This document shows positions 55,216 through 64,000 of a stretch of DNA of 64,000 nt, piece by piece. The notes under the pieces were generated by a model, which did not search any database, was not told the DNA's origin, and saw nothing but the letters and a program-made list of their open reading frames with translations. Position numbers and translations under genes: made by a program. The stretch's first letter is position 1. Each line of letters begins with the position of its first letter. Where the stretch lies: the NCBI GenBank assembly GCA_016717855.1, contig JADKEV010000011.1:124001-188000 (forward strand), written 5' to 3'. The DNA comes from Betaproteobacteria bacterium (GTDB taxonomy: Bacteria > Pseudomonadota > Gammaproteobacteria > Burkholderiales > Casimicrobiaceae).

Positions 55216-56154
55216 CTAAACCAGCGCCACGCCCAACTCCCGGGCCGCCTCAGCAACCGCCGCCGCCGCAACCGCCGAATGCGCAGTGAGCCGCGCGAAT
55301 CCATGGACCATCCCCGGCACGCGCACAATCCGCGCGTCGACGCCGGCGCGGCGCAGATGTTCGCCGAACGCCTCGCCCTCGTCGCGCAACGGATCGAGCT
55401 CGGCGGTGATGATGTGCGCGGGCGGCAACCCCGCGGGCGAGGCGCGCAACGGCGCGATCCGCGGATCGTCGCGGCGCTCGTGCCCACCGATGAACTGCTG
55501 CCAGAACCATTGCATGTCGCCGGTCGACAGCGGCCCCGTCCCGCCGTAGCGGCGATAGCTCTCCGAGTCGCACGCCGGATCGATCGCCGGATAGATCAGC
55601 AGCTGGAGGCGGAGCTGCGTCCGGCCGCTGTCGCGCGCGGCAAGCGCCGCGGCTATGGCGAGATGCCCGCCGGAACTGTCGCCGCCGACGCCCAGCCGGT
55701 CGGCGTCGCAACCCAGCGACGGTGCAAGTTCAGCCAGCGCCGCCAGCGCGGCGGCCGCGTCGTCGCAGGGGCCGGGGAACGGCGTCTCCGGCGCGCGCCG
55801 GTAATCGACGCTGGCAATCGCGACGCCGCTGCCGTGCGCCAGTTCGGCGGCCAGCCGGTCGTGCGAGGCGATGCTGCCGATCACCCAGCCGCCGCCGTGG
55901 AAGAACACCAGCAGTCCGGGTGGCCTGGCCGACACCGGCCGGTACAGACGCACGGGAAGCTCCCGGCCCGGCAACGCCAGGGTGTGATCGCTCACCGCGA
56001 GACTGGCGGTGTAGGGCCGCGCCTCCCTGCGGCCGACTGCTTCAATGCGTTCGCGCCGCTGCTCGGCGCTCGGGTTCGGTGGCAGCGGGCCCAGCTCGGC
56101 ATTGAGGCGGGCGTAGTAGGTGGCTAGGCCGGGGTCCAGCGGGGAGTCGGTCAT
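55216..56154 (-). CDS. Alpha/beta hydrolase, hormone-sensitive lipase (HSL) family
   Basis: The 312-residue protein has the HSL-family oxyanion motif FFHGGGWVIGSIASHDRLAA, the nucleophile elbow GVGGDSSGGHLAIAAALAAR, the acidic residue in ITAELDPLRDEGEAFGEHL and the His in GMVHGFARL. It lacks a signal peptide, so it acts in the cytoplasm on short-chain esters. It converges with the aromatic-catabolic genes and ends after the repeat cluster. Confidence 0.92.
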   Translation of the reverse strand: MTDSPLDPGLATYYARLNAELGPLPPNPSAEQRRERIEAVGRREARPYTASLAVSDHTLALPGRELPVRLYRPVSARPPGLLVFFHGGGWVIGSIASHDRLAAELAHGSGVAIASVDYRRAPETPFPGPCDDAAAALAALAELAPSLGCDADRLGVGGDSSGGHLAIAAALAARDSGRTQLRLQLLIYPAIDPACDSESYRRYGGTGPLSTGDMQWFWQQFIGGHERRDDPRIAPLRASPAGLPPAHIITAELDPLRDEGEAFGEHLRRAGVDARIVRVPGMVHGFARLTAHSAVAAAAVAEAARELGVALV

Positions 56155-56344
56155 GAATTGGCGCTCGCTAGTCAGGCAGGGTCGGGTGGCCGCCGGGGGC
56201 AGCGGCCGCTTTCAATCCGGCGAATGATAGACCCTGCGCCAGGTTCGACTTCGTGCATCGGCAACGGGCCGGCCCGCCGTGATGCGATACTACGCGGCGG
56301 CGCGCGGCGCCTGCGCGTGCTGCCGCCCGGGTTGTTTCGTGTGC

Positions 56345-57028
56345 ATGACTGAAAGCATGGAGATCGCCTTGAACATCGACATCATTTCCGACGTAGTCTG
56401 CCCTTGGTGCTACGTGGGCAAGCGCCAGATCGAGGCCGCGCTCGCGCTGTACGCGCAGCAGAATCCCGGCGCCGATAAGCCGCGAGTCACCTGGAAGCCG
56501 TTTCAGCTCAATCCGCAACTGCCGGCCGAGGGGATGAGCCGGCAGGACTATGTGACGCAGAAATTCGGCGCCGCGCGCAGCAAGGATGTCTATGCGCGCG
56601 TGACCAGGGTGGGGGTCGAGCATGGCATCCCGTTCGCGTTCGAGCGCATCGTCCGCCAGCCCAATACCCTCGCCGCCCACAGCCTGATCGCGCTCGCCGG
56701 CGCGGCGGATGGAGAGGACAACGGCTTGCAGGACCGGGTCAAGGAGGCGTTCCTGCACGCCTACTTCATCGACGGCGTCGACCTGACCAGCAGAGAAAAC
56801 CTGGTCGCGATCGCCACTGCGGCCGGCCTGGATCGCGCCGAGGCGGAGCGCTGCCTGTCCGACCCGCAGGCGCGCGAAGCCGTCGCGCGGGAAGAACAGC
56901 GCGCGCGGGCCATCGGCGTCGAAGGCGTGCCCTTCTTCATCTTCAACGGCAAGCTGGCCGTGTCCGGCGCGCAAGGGGCGGAGGCGCTGCTCGAGGCGAT
57001 GCGGCAGGCGGAGACGGCGGCGGCGTAG
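56345..57028 (+). CDS. FrnE-like DsbA-family thiol oxidoreductase
   Basis: The product of about 227 residues begins near MTESMEIALNIDIISDVVCP and carries the CPWC active site, then a long helical insertion (GMSRQDYVTQKFGAARSKDV, QPNTLAAHSLIALAG) and the cis-proline segment GVEGVPFFIFNGKLAVSGAQ. This is the FrnE/2-hydroxychromene-isomerase-like branch of DsbA proteins, which is cytoplasmic and has no signal peptide. The start could be 56345 or 56357. It is divergent from the HSL hydrolase. Confidence 0.9.
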   Translation: MTESMEIALNIDIISDVVCPWCYVGKRQIEAALALYAQQNPGADKPRVTWKPFQLNPQLPAEGMSRQDYVTQKFGAARSKDVYARVTRVGVEHGIPFAFERIVRQPNTLAAHSLIALAGAADGEDNGLQDRVKEAFLHAYFIDGVDLTSRENLVAIATAAGLDRAEAERCLSDPQAREAVAREEQRARAIGVEGVPFFIFNGKLAVSGAQGAEALLEAMRQAETAAA

Positions 57029-57062
57029 TGAGTGGGATGCCGGCGAGGCGCGGCAAGCTCGG

Positions 57063-57491
57063 TTACGCGGCAAACTTCCAGGGATCGATCAGCGTGAGGC
57101 CACAACCCTCGAAATCGCTCACATTGCGCGTGGCCAGTTTGTGTCCGTGGCACAGCGCGATCGCGGCGATCTGCGCATCGAACTGGGAGATTGGACGGCC
57201 GGCGGCGCGCCGCTTCCATACGATGTCCACGTAGTTGGCGACAGCAACTGTATCGAATGGCCGGATCCGGCCTGCGAAGTCCTCCGTGAACATCTCTCCA
57301 ATCGCAATGTCCAGCGCCTGCCGCCGCTTTCCGGCCGGAAGCAAACGCACGCCCAAACGCATCTCCGCCTCGGTCACGGACGTCACGAAAAGACTCCCGT
57401 CCGGTTGCGCGCTCACCCACGCCACCACCGCCGGATTGGGCGCGGCGCGCAGCAACTCCGATAGCACGTTCGTATCCAGCATCGTGCTCAC
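57063..57491 (-). CDS. PIN-domain toxin, VapC/FitB family
   Basis: The 142-residue PIN protein starts at a GTG overlapping the antitoxin stop. Acidic catalytic residues are visible in MLDTNVLSELLR, SVTEAEMRLG, SQFDAQIAAIA and NVSDFEGCG. The LDTNVLSE and TLIDPW pattern matches FitB/VapC ribonucleases, which cleave RNA when their antitoxin is degraded. The pair is compact and complete. Confidence 0.93.
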   Translation of the reverse strand: MSTMLDTNVLSELLRAAPNPAVVAWVSAQPDGSLFVTSVTEAEMRLGVRLLPAGKRRQALDIAIGEMFTEDFAGRIRPFDTVAVANYVDIVWKRRAAGRPISQFDAQIAAIALCHGHKLATRNVSDFEGCGLTLIDPWKFAA

Positions 57492-57799
57492 CTGCGTCGC
57501 CTGGCTTTTGTTGTACCTGACCCGTCCGGTGCGGCCGCGCCATAGGACGGGACATCCTCGGCCAGCACGAGGGAACGAACAGGTTCGCGGGCAGCGACCG
57601 GGAGTTGCACATCGCCCAGCTTTGCGAAACGGCGGCGTATGCGTTCAGCAAGATTCTCTGCCGCCGGTTCCGGCTCATCCAGCACCGCACGCAGGATCTG
57701 GCGCGCCTCCTCCTCCATTGACCGGCCGCGCGTCGCCGCTCGAACGCGCAGGCGGCCCTTGAGCCGTTCGTCGAGATTGCGGATGGTAAGAGTCGCCAT
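57488..57799 (-). CDS. FitA-like ribbon-helix-helix antitoxin
   Basis: The 103-residue protein starts MATLTIRNLDERLKGRLRVR and continues AATRGRSMEEEARQILRAVL, the FitA/VapB ribbon-helix-helix DNA-binding domain. The C-terminal half (AENLAERIRRRFAKLGDVQL) would bind the toxin. It overlaps the toxin start by four bases and precedes it, the usual order, and probably represses its own promoter. The tail (KARRRR) is unusually long and basic, possibly extended by an indel. Confidence 0.9.
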   Translation of the reverse strand: MATLTIRNLDERLKGRLRVRAATRGRSMEEEARQILRAVLDEPEPAAENLAERIRRRFAKLGDVQLPVAAREPVRSLVLAEDVPSYGAAAPDGSGTTKARRRR

Positions 57800-57965
57800 G
57801 GCATTGCTCCGGCATCAAAAGCAGCATTGTATGCGTTGCCAGCATTGGATGCAACGCTGCCGCCCTGCCTGGTCTTGGCGGGCTGGCGTATCAGTCTGCG
57901 ATGCCCAGTAGACCAAATGCCTGGGCCTCGGGCGATGCGCGCAAATTCGAAACATCGCGCGGACA

Positions 57966-59635
57966 TTAGCTCCGCTTCCGCCACCGCAGCAGGAGCACCC
58001 CGATCAGCGCGAGCAGAGCCGCCAGTGCGAGCAGATGTGAACCGGCGAGCGCTGGGATGATCGCGGGGGTGGCGCGCACCGCAACGAAGACCGTCGCGCT
58101 GCCCGAACCGGGACTGCTGCCCGCATTGTCCGTGACGACTTGCGATTCGTTGGCGCCATTGCCGTCGGCGTCGAAATACGCGGTTCCCTGATTGGACACG
58201 ACCTGCCCATCAACGACGGAATTCGCGACCCGCGCCTGGATGGTGATGGTCACCGATCCGCCGCCGAAATTCCCGCCAGTCCAGCGCACCGTGTTGCCCG
58301 GCACGTCGGCGATCGCCGTGCCGGACGTCGCGTTCGCGGAGACCAGGACGAGTTCCGGTGGCAGCGCGTCGACGAATTCGTCGCCCGGATTGTCGCCCTG
58401 CGCCGTCGCCGCATTGTTGGTCAGCACGATGGTGTAGACGACAGCCCCGCCGGCGTACAGCGCGCCGGCGACGGCTTTGGTCGCAGATATGGCTGCCGGG
58501 GACAGTACGGTGGTGGTGGCGGTGACGGAATTGTTGGCCGGATCGGGATCGCTGGCGGACGAGGCCGTCGCCGTGTTCGACAGGACGGTCCCGCCGGGCA
58601 ACGACGCCGCGACGTTGACGACCAGCGTAAAGAGCGCGCTGAGCGGGGCCAGCGTGACGCTGTTGCACGACACCGTCCCGCCGGCGCCGACCGCAGGGGT
58701 TATGCATGTCCAGCCGGCGGGTGCCGCCAGCGACACGAAAGTCGTGCCCGCCGGCAGCGTATCGGAGAGCGACGGTGAGGCTGCGTTGCTCGGGCCGACA
58801 TTGCCGATCATGATGTCGTACGTCACTTTGCCGCCCACGAGCACCGGATCGGGCGAATCGATGTTGGTGACGTGCAAATCGGAGGAAGCGGCGACCAAAG
58901 TCGACGCGGTGCTGCTGTTGTTGGCGGGATCGGGGTCGGGATCGACAGAGTCGCCCTGCCCCGCGAGCACGACCACAGCGAAACCGCCGTATGCGGTGTT
59001 CGTCACCACGGCGCCGGCAGGCAACGACGCGGCGACCTTGACAGTCAGCGTGAATTCCGCGCTGCCGACGGCGAACGGATATTTTTGGCACCGGACTGCG
59101 CCGGTACCGCCGACCGCCGGCGTCTCGCACGACCAGCCGGCAGGGGCAGCCAGCGAGACAAAGGTGGTTCCGGCGGGCAGCGCGTCGCTCAATCCTGCGT
59201 AGCCCGGCAACGTGAAATCACTCGGACCGGCATTCGTCAAAACGATCGTGTAGGTCAGGTTGGAGCCGGCCAATACCGGATCGGGGGTGTCGAAGTTGGT
59301 GACGGACAAGTCTCCGCCGACACGGCGATGGTCGTCGCCGTGTCGCTTTCATCGCCTGGATTTGGGTCCGGCGTGGCCGCATTCGTGACTGCGAGGTCGG
59401 CGGCCTGGACTGCGCTCTTCAGGATCGAGTGGGTTGGCGCGGCCACGATCCGCGTGCCGCGTTGCGCGATGGTTGTGGCGTAGCTCGGACGCGGCAATAG
59501 ACTGTCGACGGCGAGGGCGTCATGCAGCCAGGCGATGGCTGCGAGGACAACGAGCGCAGAAGCCAGGCCAGCCCGGTGGAAGCTGCGAACAGGATTCGAA
59601 TGCACGTCTCCGGCAGGGTGGGATCGAGAATTCAC
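57966..59635 (-). pseudogene. DUF11-repeat exported protein with IPTL-like C-terminal anchor, one frameshift
   Basis: From the ATG at 59635 a signal peptide (LASALVVLAAIAWLHDALAV) leads to the start of a DUF11-type repeat (LAVTNAATPDPNPGDESDTA). The frame breaks near 59315 and resumes as SVTNFDTPDPVLAGSNLTYT. Further repeats follow (LHVTNIDSPDPVLVGGKVTY, TNAGPSDF, TVTATT) with sites for beta-sandwich folding, and the end is IIPALAGSHLLALAALLALI with a basic tail (RWRKRS), a variant of the IPTL-CTERM sorting signal. The total of about 556 residues fits one gene with a one-base loss or two-base gain. Such proteins are exported surface or matrix components. Confidence 0.82.
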
Positions 59636-59724
59636 ATCTGTTTGCGCTCCATCGGCCCGAATACTGTTTAAACTGGATCATGGCCGCTTCATTGCACCGA
59701 CTTCGACCCCAAGGGCACCCTATC

Positions 59725-61035
59725 ATGAATGTCAGGATCATGGCGCTGGTCGCGCTGGTTTGCGCGGCCGTGGCGGCGGGCCACGCGCACGCCGTCCAGA
59801 CCGTCACCTTCGCGAACCTCACGCGCAATGGGGTGGCGATATCCGGGCCCGTCTTCGTTGCCAACGGCGACCGCGTGAAATTCGACGCGTCGCTGGTGGC
59901 CAACGGCGCGTCGAATCCGCCGGGCACCGCCGGCCTGGGGCTGTGCCTGGAATACAAGCGCTCGGCCGCCGGCGATCCCGCGATCGGCAACCTGCTGCAG
60001 ACGGGGCTCGTGGCCGATGGTGTGCCCACCGCGCTCAACAATTGCGACAAGGCCGGGGCCGCGGCCGTGGCGGGTGCCGACTTCATGGTGGTAAAAGGCT
60101 GGGTGGCCCTGAGCGGCGGCTGGCCCAACGTCGCGCTGCCGGTCAAGCTCTACGACGCGCAGTTCACGCTGACCGCGACCCCGGCCGGGCCGATGCGGAT
60201 CGGTTTCGGTGCGAGTACCGCGGCCGCTGGCCAGACGTTCGCGACCAACGGCCCGCTGCTCCTCTGCGGCAAGCCGATGGTCACGCTCACCCGGAACGCA
60301 AACGGTTCCGAGTCGGGCGCTGGCGCCAGCATCACCGCGGCGTTCCCCGCCAACGGCCTGACCACGCTCGTCACGATCAGCGCGATGCCGGTCATGGACG
60401 GTCTCGCGGAAGGCAGCGAAACGGTGACGCTCACCGTCGCCGCGGGCAACGGGAACTACGCGGGCGTCGGCAACATCGCGAGCGGCAGCATCGCCGACAG
60501 CGCGCCGCCGCCGGCCGTTGTCGAGTATCTCGACACCGCGGACTTTCCGGACTCGCCGGGCGGCCATTTTTTCTATTCGTCCGATCCGGCCGAGCAGGCG
60601 GCGGTCGACGCGGGCGCGGCGGGGCAGTTCCACCGCACCGGGCGCGAGTTCCTGACGGGTGGGACCGCGCCGGTGTGCCGCTTCTACGGCTCGCTCGCGC
60701 CCGGTCCCAACTCGCACTTCTTCACCGTCGATATCGCCGAATGCGATGCGCTGAAGGCGGCGCAGATCACGCCGGCGCCGGCCACGGTCCAGCAGTGGAA
60801 CTACGAGCGCATCGAGTACTTCTCCACGCCGGCCATCGCCGCCGCGAACGGCGCCCGTTCCTGCCCGCCGAATACCCAGCCGCTCTATCGTGCCTACAAC
60901 AACGCGTTCCCACCCAGCGGGCCGCGCAACCCCTGGGACTCCAACCATCGCTTCACGCCGGTGCAGGCCGACATCGCCGCGATGGTCGACCTGGGCTGGC
61001 GCGACGAAGGCATCGCGTTCTGCACGGCGCAGTAG
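59725..61035 (+). CDS. Exported DUF5648-domain protein
   Basis: From the ATG at 59725 the 436-residue protein has a signal peptide (MALVALVCAAVAAGHAHAVQ), a beta-rich body (TVTFANLTRNGVAISGPVFV, LTVAAGNGNYAGVGNIASGS, a Calx-beta-like repeat) and a C-terminal DUF5648-like region: HFFYSSDPAEQAAVDAGAAG, VCRFYGSLAPGPNSHFFTVD and WRDEGIAFC. The same domain heads the sialidase-like protein at 8669. The function is unknown, but the Tyr/His/Cys-rich motif recurs in extracellular bacterial proteins. It is divergent from the DUF11 gene with 89 bp between starts. Confidence 0.78.
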   Translation: MNVRIMALVALVCAAVAAGHAHAVQTVTFANLTRNGVAISGPVFVANGDRVKFDASLVANGASNPPGTAGLGLCLEYKRSAAGDPAIGNLLQTGLVADGVPTALNNCDKAGAAAVAGADFMVVKGWVALSGGWPNVALPVKLYDAQFTLTATPAGPMRIGFGASTAAAGQTFATNGPLLLCGKPMVTLTRNANGSESGAGASITAAFPANGLTTLVTISAMPVMDGLAEGSETVTLTVAAGNGNYAGVGNIASGSIADSAPPPAVVEYLDTADFPDSPGGHFFYSSDPAEQAAVDAGAAGQFHRTGREFLTGGTAPVCRFYGSLAPGPNSHFFTVDIAECDALKAAQITPAPATVQQWNYERIEYFSTPAIAAANGARSCPPNTQPLYRAYNNAFPPSGPRNPWDSNHRFTPVQADIAAMVDLGWRDEGIAFCTAQ

Positions 61036-61100
61036 GCAAGGGAATTGGTGACGGAATCGAAACGACAATGCGGCACTGACACCGATTCCGCGATTGACCG

Positions 61101-61140
61101 CCCCTCACCCTGACCCTCTCCCCGCAGGCGGGGAGAGGGA
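61101..61140. repeat. Interspersed CTCTCCCC palindrome
   Basis: cccctcaccctgaccctctc followed by cccgcaggcggggagaggga. The CTCTCCCCGC/GCGGGGAGAG arms form a strong hairpin between the convergent DUF5648 and icd genes. It is the same family as at 55071, 46896 and 45471. Confidence 0.7.
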
Positions 61141-61177
61141 ATCGGACGCAAGGACACCGGGCGGCTCGTGACAGTGG

Positions 61178-63420
61178 TCAGGCTTGCGCCGAGCTCATTA
61201 TCTTGTTGAAGGTCGGCGACGGGCGCATGATGGCTTCGGCCTTCGCGGGATCGGGCAGGTAGTACCCGCCGATGTCGGCCGGCTTGCCCTGCACGGCCTT
61301 GAACTCGCCGAGTATCTTCTGCTCGTTCTCCGCCAGTGCGCGGGCAAGCGGGGCGAAGCGCGCCTGCAGTTCCTTGTCTTCGGTCTGTTCTGCCAGCGCC
61401 TGCGCCCAGTACATCGCCAGATAGTAGTGGCTGCCGCGGTTGTCAACTGGCCGGTCTTGGGCGACAGTCCTTGTTGTTGTCGAGCAGCTTGCCGGTGAGC
61501 GTCGTCAGGGTCTTCGCCAGGATCTTCGCCCTGGCGTTGCCGGTCTTGATGCTAAGGTCTTCGAGCGGAACTGGCCAGCGCAGAAACTCGCCCAACGAGT
61601 CCCAGCGCAGGTGGTTTCTTCCTTGAGCTGCTGGACGTGGCAGGCGCCAAGCCACCCGCGCCGGTTTCGAACATGGCGCCACCGTCCATCAATGGCACGA
61701 TGGACAGCATCACCGGCGCTGGTGCCCAGTTCCGCTATGATCAGGAACAGGTCGGTCAGATAGTCGCGCAGGATGTTGCCGGTCACCGAGATGGGTGTCA
61801 CTTGCCGCGGATCACGCGCTCAGCGTGTAGCGCATCGAGCGCATCTGGGACATGATCTGGATAACCCGGGCCCGGTCAGGTCGTAATCCTGCAGGTAGAG
61901 TTTCACTTTCTTGATCAGCTCGGCCTCGTGCGGACGGTACTCGTCCAGCCAGAACACGGCCGGCGTGTCGGACTGGCGGGCGCGGGTCACGGCCAGCTTC
62001 ACCCAATCCCGGATCGCCGCGTCCTTGACCTGGCACATCCGCCAGATATCGCCCGTCTCGACGTTCTGCTCGAGCAGAACGTTGCCGTCAGAAGTCGACG
62101 ATGCGCGCCACGAAGTCCTCCGGAATCTCGAAGGTCTTGTCGTGCGAGCCGTACTCTTCCGCCTGCTGCGCCATCAGAAGGCCGACGTTGGGCACGGTGC
62201 CCGTGGTCGCTGGATCGAACGCGCCGTGATACTTGCGGGAGTCAGAAGCTTCCTGGTAGATCCGCGCGAACGTGGTTCGGGCATCACCGCCTTGGTGTCC
62301 TTCAGCTTGCCGTCCGGCCCCACATCTTGCCCCGACGCGGATCATCGCCGGCATCGACGCGTCGACGATCGTCGTTGGGCGCGTGCCGGGTTAGAGATGC
62401 CCTTGGCCGGATCGACCATCGCCAGTTCCCGGACGGGACTCGTAGAGCATGGCATCTGTCGTGCTCGATTTCCTCGTGCGGGGAATGCGCGAGGTCTTGA
62501 TCTTGTCGTAGGACGCTGCTGATGCCGTTGTTCGGGGTTGACGCCCGGTTCCTCAAACGGCTTGCCGTGCTTGGCGAACAGGTCCATATAGAACACCCCG
62601 ACCGCGTGGCCGAACACGATAGGGTGCGGGACCGCCATCATCGTCGCCTTACGTGCAGCGAGAACATCACGCCGGTCTTCCGCGCATCTTCCATCCTGGT
62701 CTTCAGAAGAACTTGACAGCGCCTTCTTGCTCACCGACATACTGTCGATGATCTCGCCCTCGAGCAGCGGCACCTTCGAGCAAGGCACGATGGTCTTGCC
62801 GCTCTTGGTGACCAGGTCCATCTCCCGACGTCCACGCCTTCGCCATCGTCATACACTTTTTCGCTGTGGTAGAAATCGCCGCTCCGGACGCGCGCGAGAC
62901 GTGGGTACAGGAGAGCGGGGCTCCACAGCGCCATCGTGCTGCGGGTTCTTCCGGGCATAGCGCTTGACCGCGGCCGGCGGCGCGGCGGTCGGAATTGCCT
63001 TCGCGCAGCACCGGGTTGACGGCGCTGCCCAGTGCTTTCGAATGGCCTCGCCAGTCTTCTTGTCCGCTTCCGTCTTCACTTCCTCCAGGATAGTCGGGGA
63101 CCTTGTAGCCCTCGGCCTGCAATTCGTGGATCGCCGGCGATCAGCTGGTTGGAGGGGGCGCTGATGGTCGGGCAGCTTGATGATGTTGGTGTCAGGTTGC
63201 TTCGTCAGCCGCCGGGTTCGCCAGGTTGTCGGGAACCTTCTGCTGCTCCGTCGGGTAGTCCGGGGGGTTCGACGAGTATCCGCGCGGCCACCGAAATGTC
63301 GCTCAGGACGACGTCAATGCCGGCCGGCGCCGTGAAGGTCTTGATGACCGGCGGCAGCAGATACCGTCGCGAGCAGCGGCGCCTCATCAGTCAGCGTGTA
63401 GATGATTTTCGATCTACCTG
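61178..63420 (-). pseudogene. icd: Monomeric NADP-dependent isocitrate dehydrogenase, many frameshifts
   Basis: Pieces of one protein appear in order in different frames. Near 63410 is KIIYTLTDEA, then IKTFTAPAGIDVVLSDISVA and KTEADKKTGEAIRKHWA. Near 62800 are FDPATTGTVPNVGLLMAQ, EEYGSHDKTFEIPEDFVARI and AAIRDWVKLAVTRARQSDTP, followed by PISVTGNILRDYLTDLFLII, LRWDSLGEFLRW and at the end FKAVQGKPADIGGYYLPD. These are landmarks of the 740-residue monomeric isocitrate dehydrogenase, and the span of about 2240 bp is the right length. It oxidises isocitrate to 2-oxoglutarate with NADP. The density of single-base indels, unlike any other gene here, suggests poor sequence near a contig end. Confidence 0.85.
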
Positions 63421-64000
63421 TAGTCCTTGGTTTTTCTCCATACGGGTTGGTTGATCACCGTCAGCGGCGCCACCGGGCAAGTCATTGCCGGAGGCCGTAC
63501 AGGACCAGGAAGTCCACAGCGGTGGTCAAGGTATCTGACGCCGGGGCTCAGTCAATGACGCAAGTCAATCATGATGCACGTCAAGCAGCGCGTTGGCGAC
63601 ATGCAGTTCCCCAGGAATGCTGGTCTTACGCCGCGCCGTGGCGCAGGTTTGTTCGCGCGACTACCAAGTCCCGTGACGCGGCGCCGCGTAAACACAAGCG
63701 TCCCAGCGCGAGGCTGGAGTTGCTTCTCGCCAAGTGATGCGCTGGTGAATTCGACCTTCGGCGTCGGCGGCGGGGCGACCCAGGCCCGGCCGAGAGCGCC
63801 GCCAGGTCTCGAAAGTGCGCCTGGGTGGGCTAGCTTTACCGAACTGGAACTCGTGAAGTCGGTGTTCGCCTAACATCGCGGCTAAGGACCCAGCGACTGC
63901 CCCGCTATTGCATCGTCAGCTTCCACTCTCTGCGTGAATTGACGGAAGAAAGAGTTCCTTCCAATCTGCCGGCAAATTGCGGAGCGTGCCGATCTGGTTT
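63421..64000. other. Unassigned terminal region upstream of icd
   Basis: I see no recognisable gene in the last 580 bases. It should contain the icd promoter and the start of a neighbour, but given the indel density next door any coding sequence is likely to be broken. No tRNA or rRNA-like segment was seen. Confidence 0.5.

Overview
The window is GC-rich DNA from a member of the Betaproteobacteria, most likely Burkholderiales. Three Bug-type (TctC-like) periplasmic binding proteins, an IclR regulator next to one of them, Sox sulfur-oxidation genes, a PQQ-type sugar dehydrogenase, IPTL-CTERM proteins and a monomeric NADP isocitrate dehydrogenase all point that way. No rRNA, tRNA, CRISPR array, prophage or intact insertion sequence was seen.

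Layout. 1-3.6 kb: a TPR protein running off the edge, then an iclR-Bug-DUF1028 operon on the minus strand. 3.7-10.6 kb: a glutaredoxin-CcdA fusion, Dps, a Na+/H+ antiporter, a lipoprotein/amino-acid-binding protein pair and a secreted sialidase-like protein, all on the minus strand. 10.8-15.5 kb: an enolase-superfamily enzyme, one broken and one intact Bug protein, a GNAT acetyltransferase and an M19 dipeptidase. 15.6-21.9 kb: a GlxA-type regulator divergent from the heterotetrameric sarcosine oxidase operon soxBDAG. 22-25 kb: an exported hydrolase, a collagen-like protein and an IPTL-CTERM protein. 25.2-29.7 kb: an outer-membrane barrel divergent from a cupredoxin/GGDEF-EAL pair. 30-43 kb: metabolism and redox genes (succinate-semialdehyde dehydrogenase, CreA, class I aldolase, FMN reductase, BON protein, Lpd-like flavoprotein, gshA, kefFC, sugar dehydrogenase, aldo-keto reductase). 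43.4-46.9 kb: RraA-like protein, LysR regulator and a zinc peptidase. 46.9-51.6 kb: a tightly overlapping minus-strand operon iorA-iorB-soxX-soxY-soxZ-soxA. 52-57 kb: a small aromatic/alpha-keto-acid catabolic set and a FrnE-like DsbA. 57-61 kb: a FitAB/VapBC toxin-antitoxin pair, a DUF11 protein with an IPTL-like tail and a DUF5648 protein. 61.2-63.4 kb: monomeric isocitrate dehydrogenase, badly frameshifted.

Two features dominate the non-coding DNA. First, a 28-bp palindromic repeat (GGATGGGT...ACCCATC) occurs at least eleven times between 30 and 55 kb, as single copies, inverted pairs and direct pairs. Two genes lose their 3' ends where a copy lies. Second, indels and poly-G/poly-C tracts are frequent (5.4, 15.4 and 45.5 kb, and the whole 61-64 kb end). 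Many of the broken genes are therefore probably assembly errors rather than true pseudogenes. Sulfur-oxidation soxA and sarcosine-oxidase soxA are unrelated genes that share a name.
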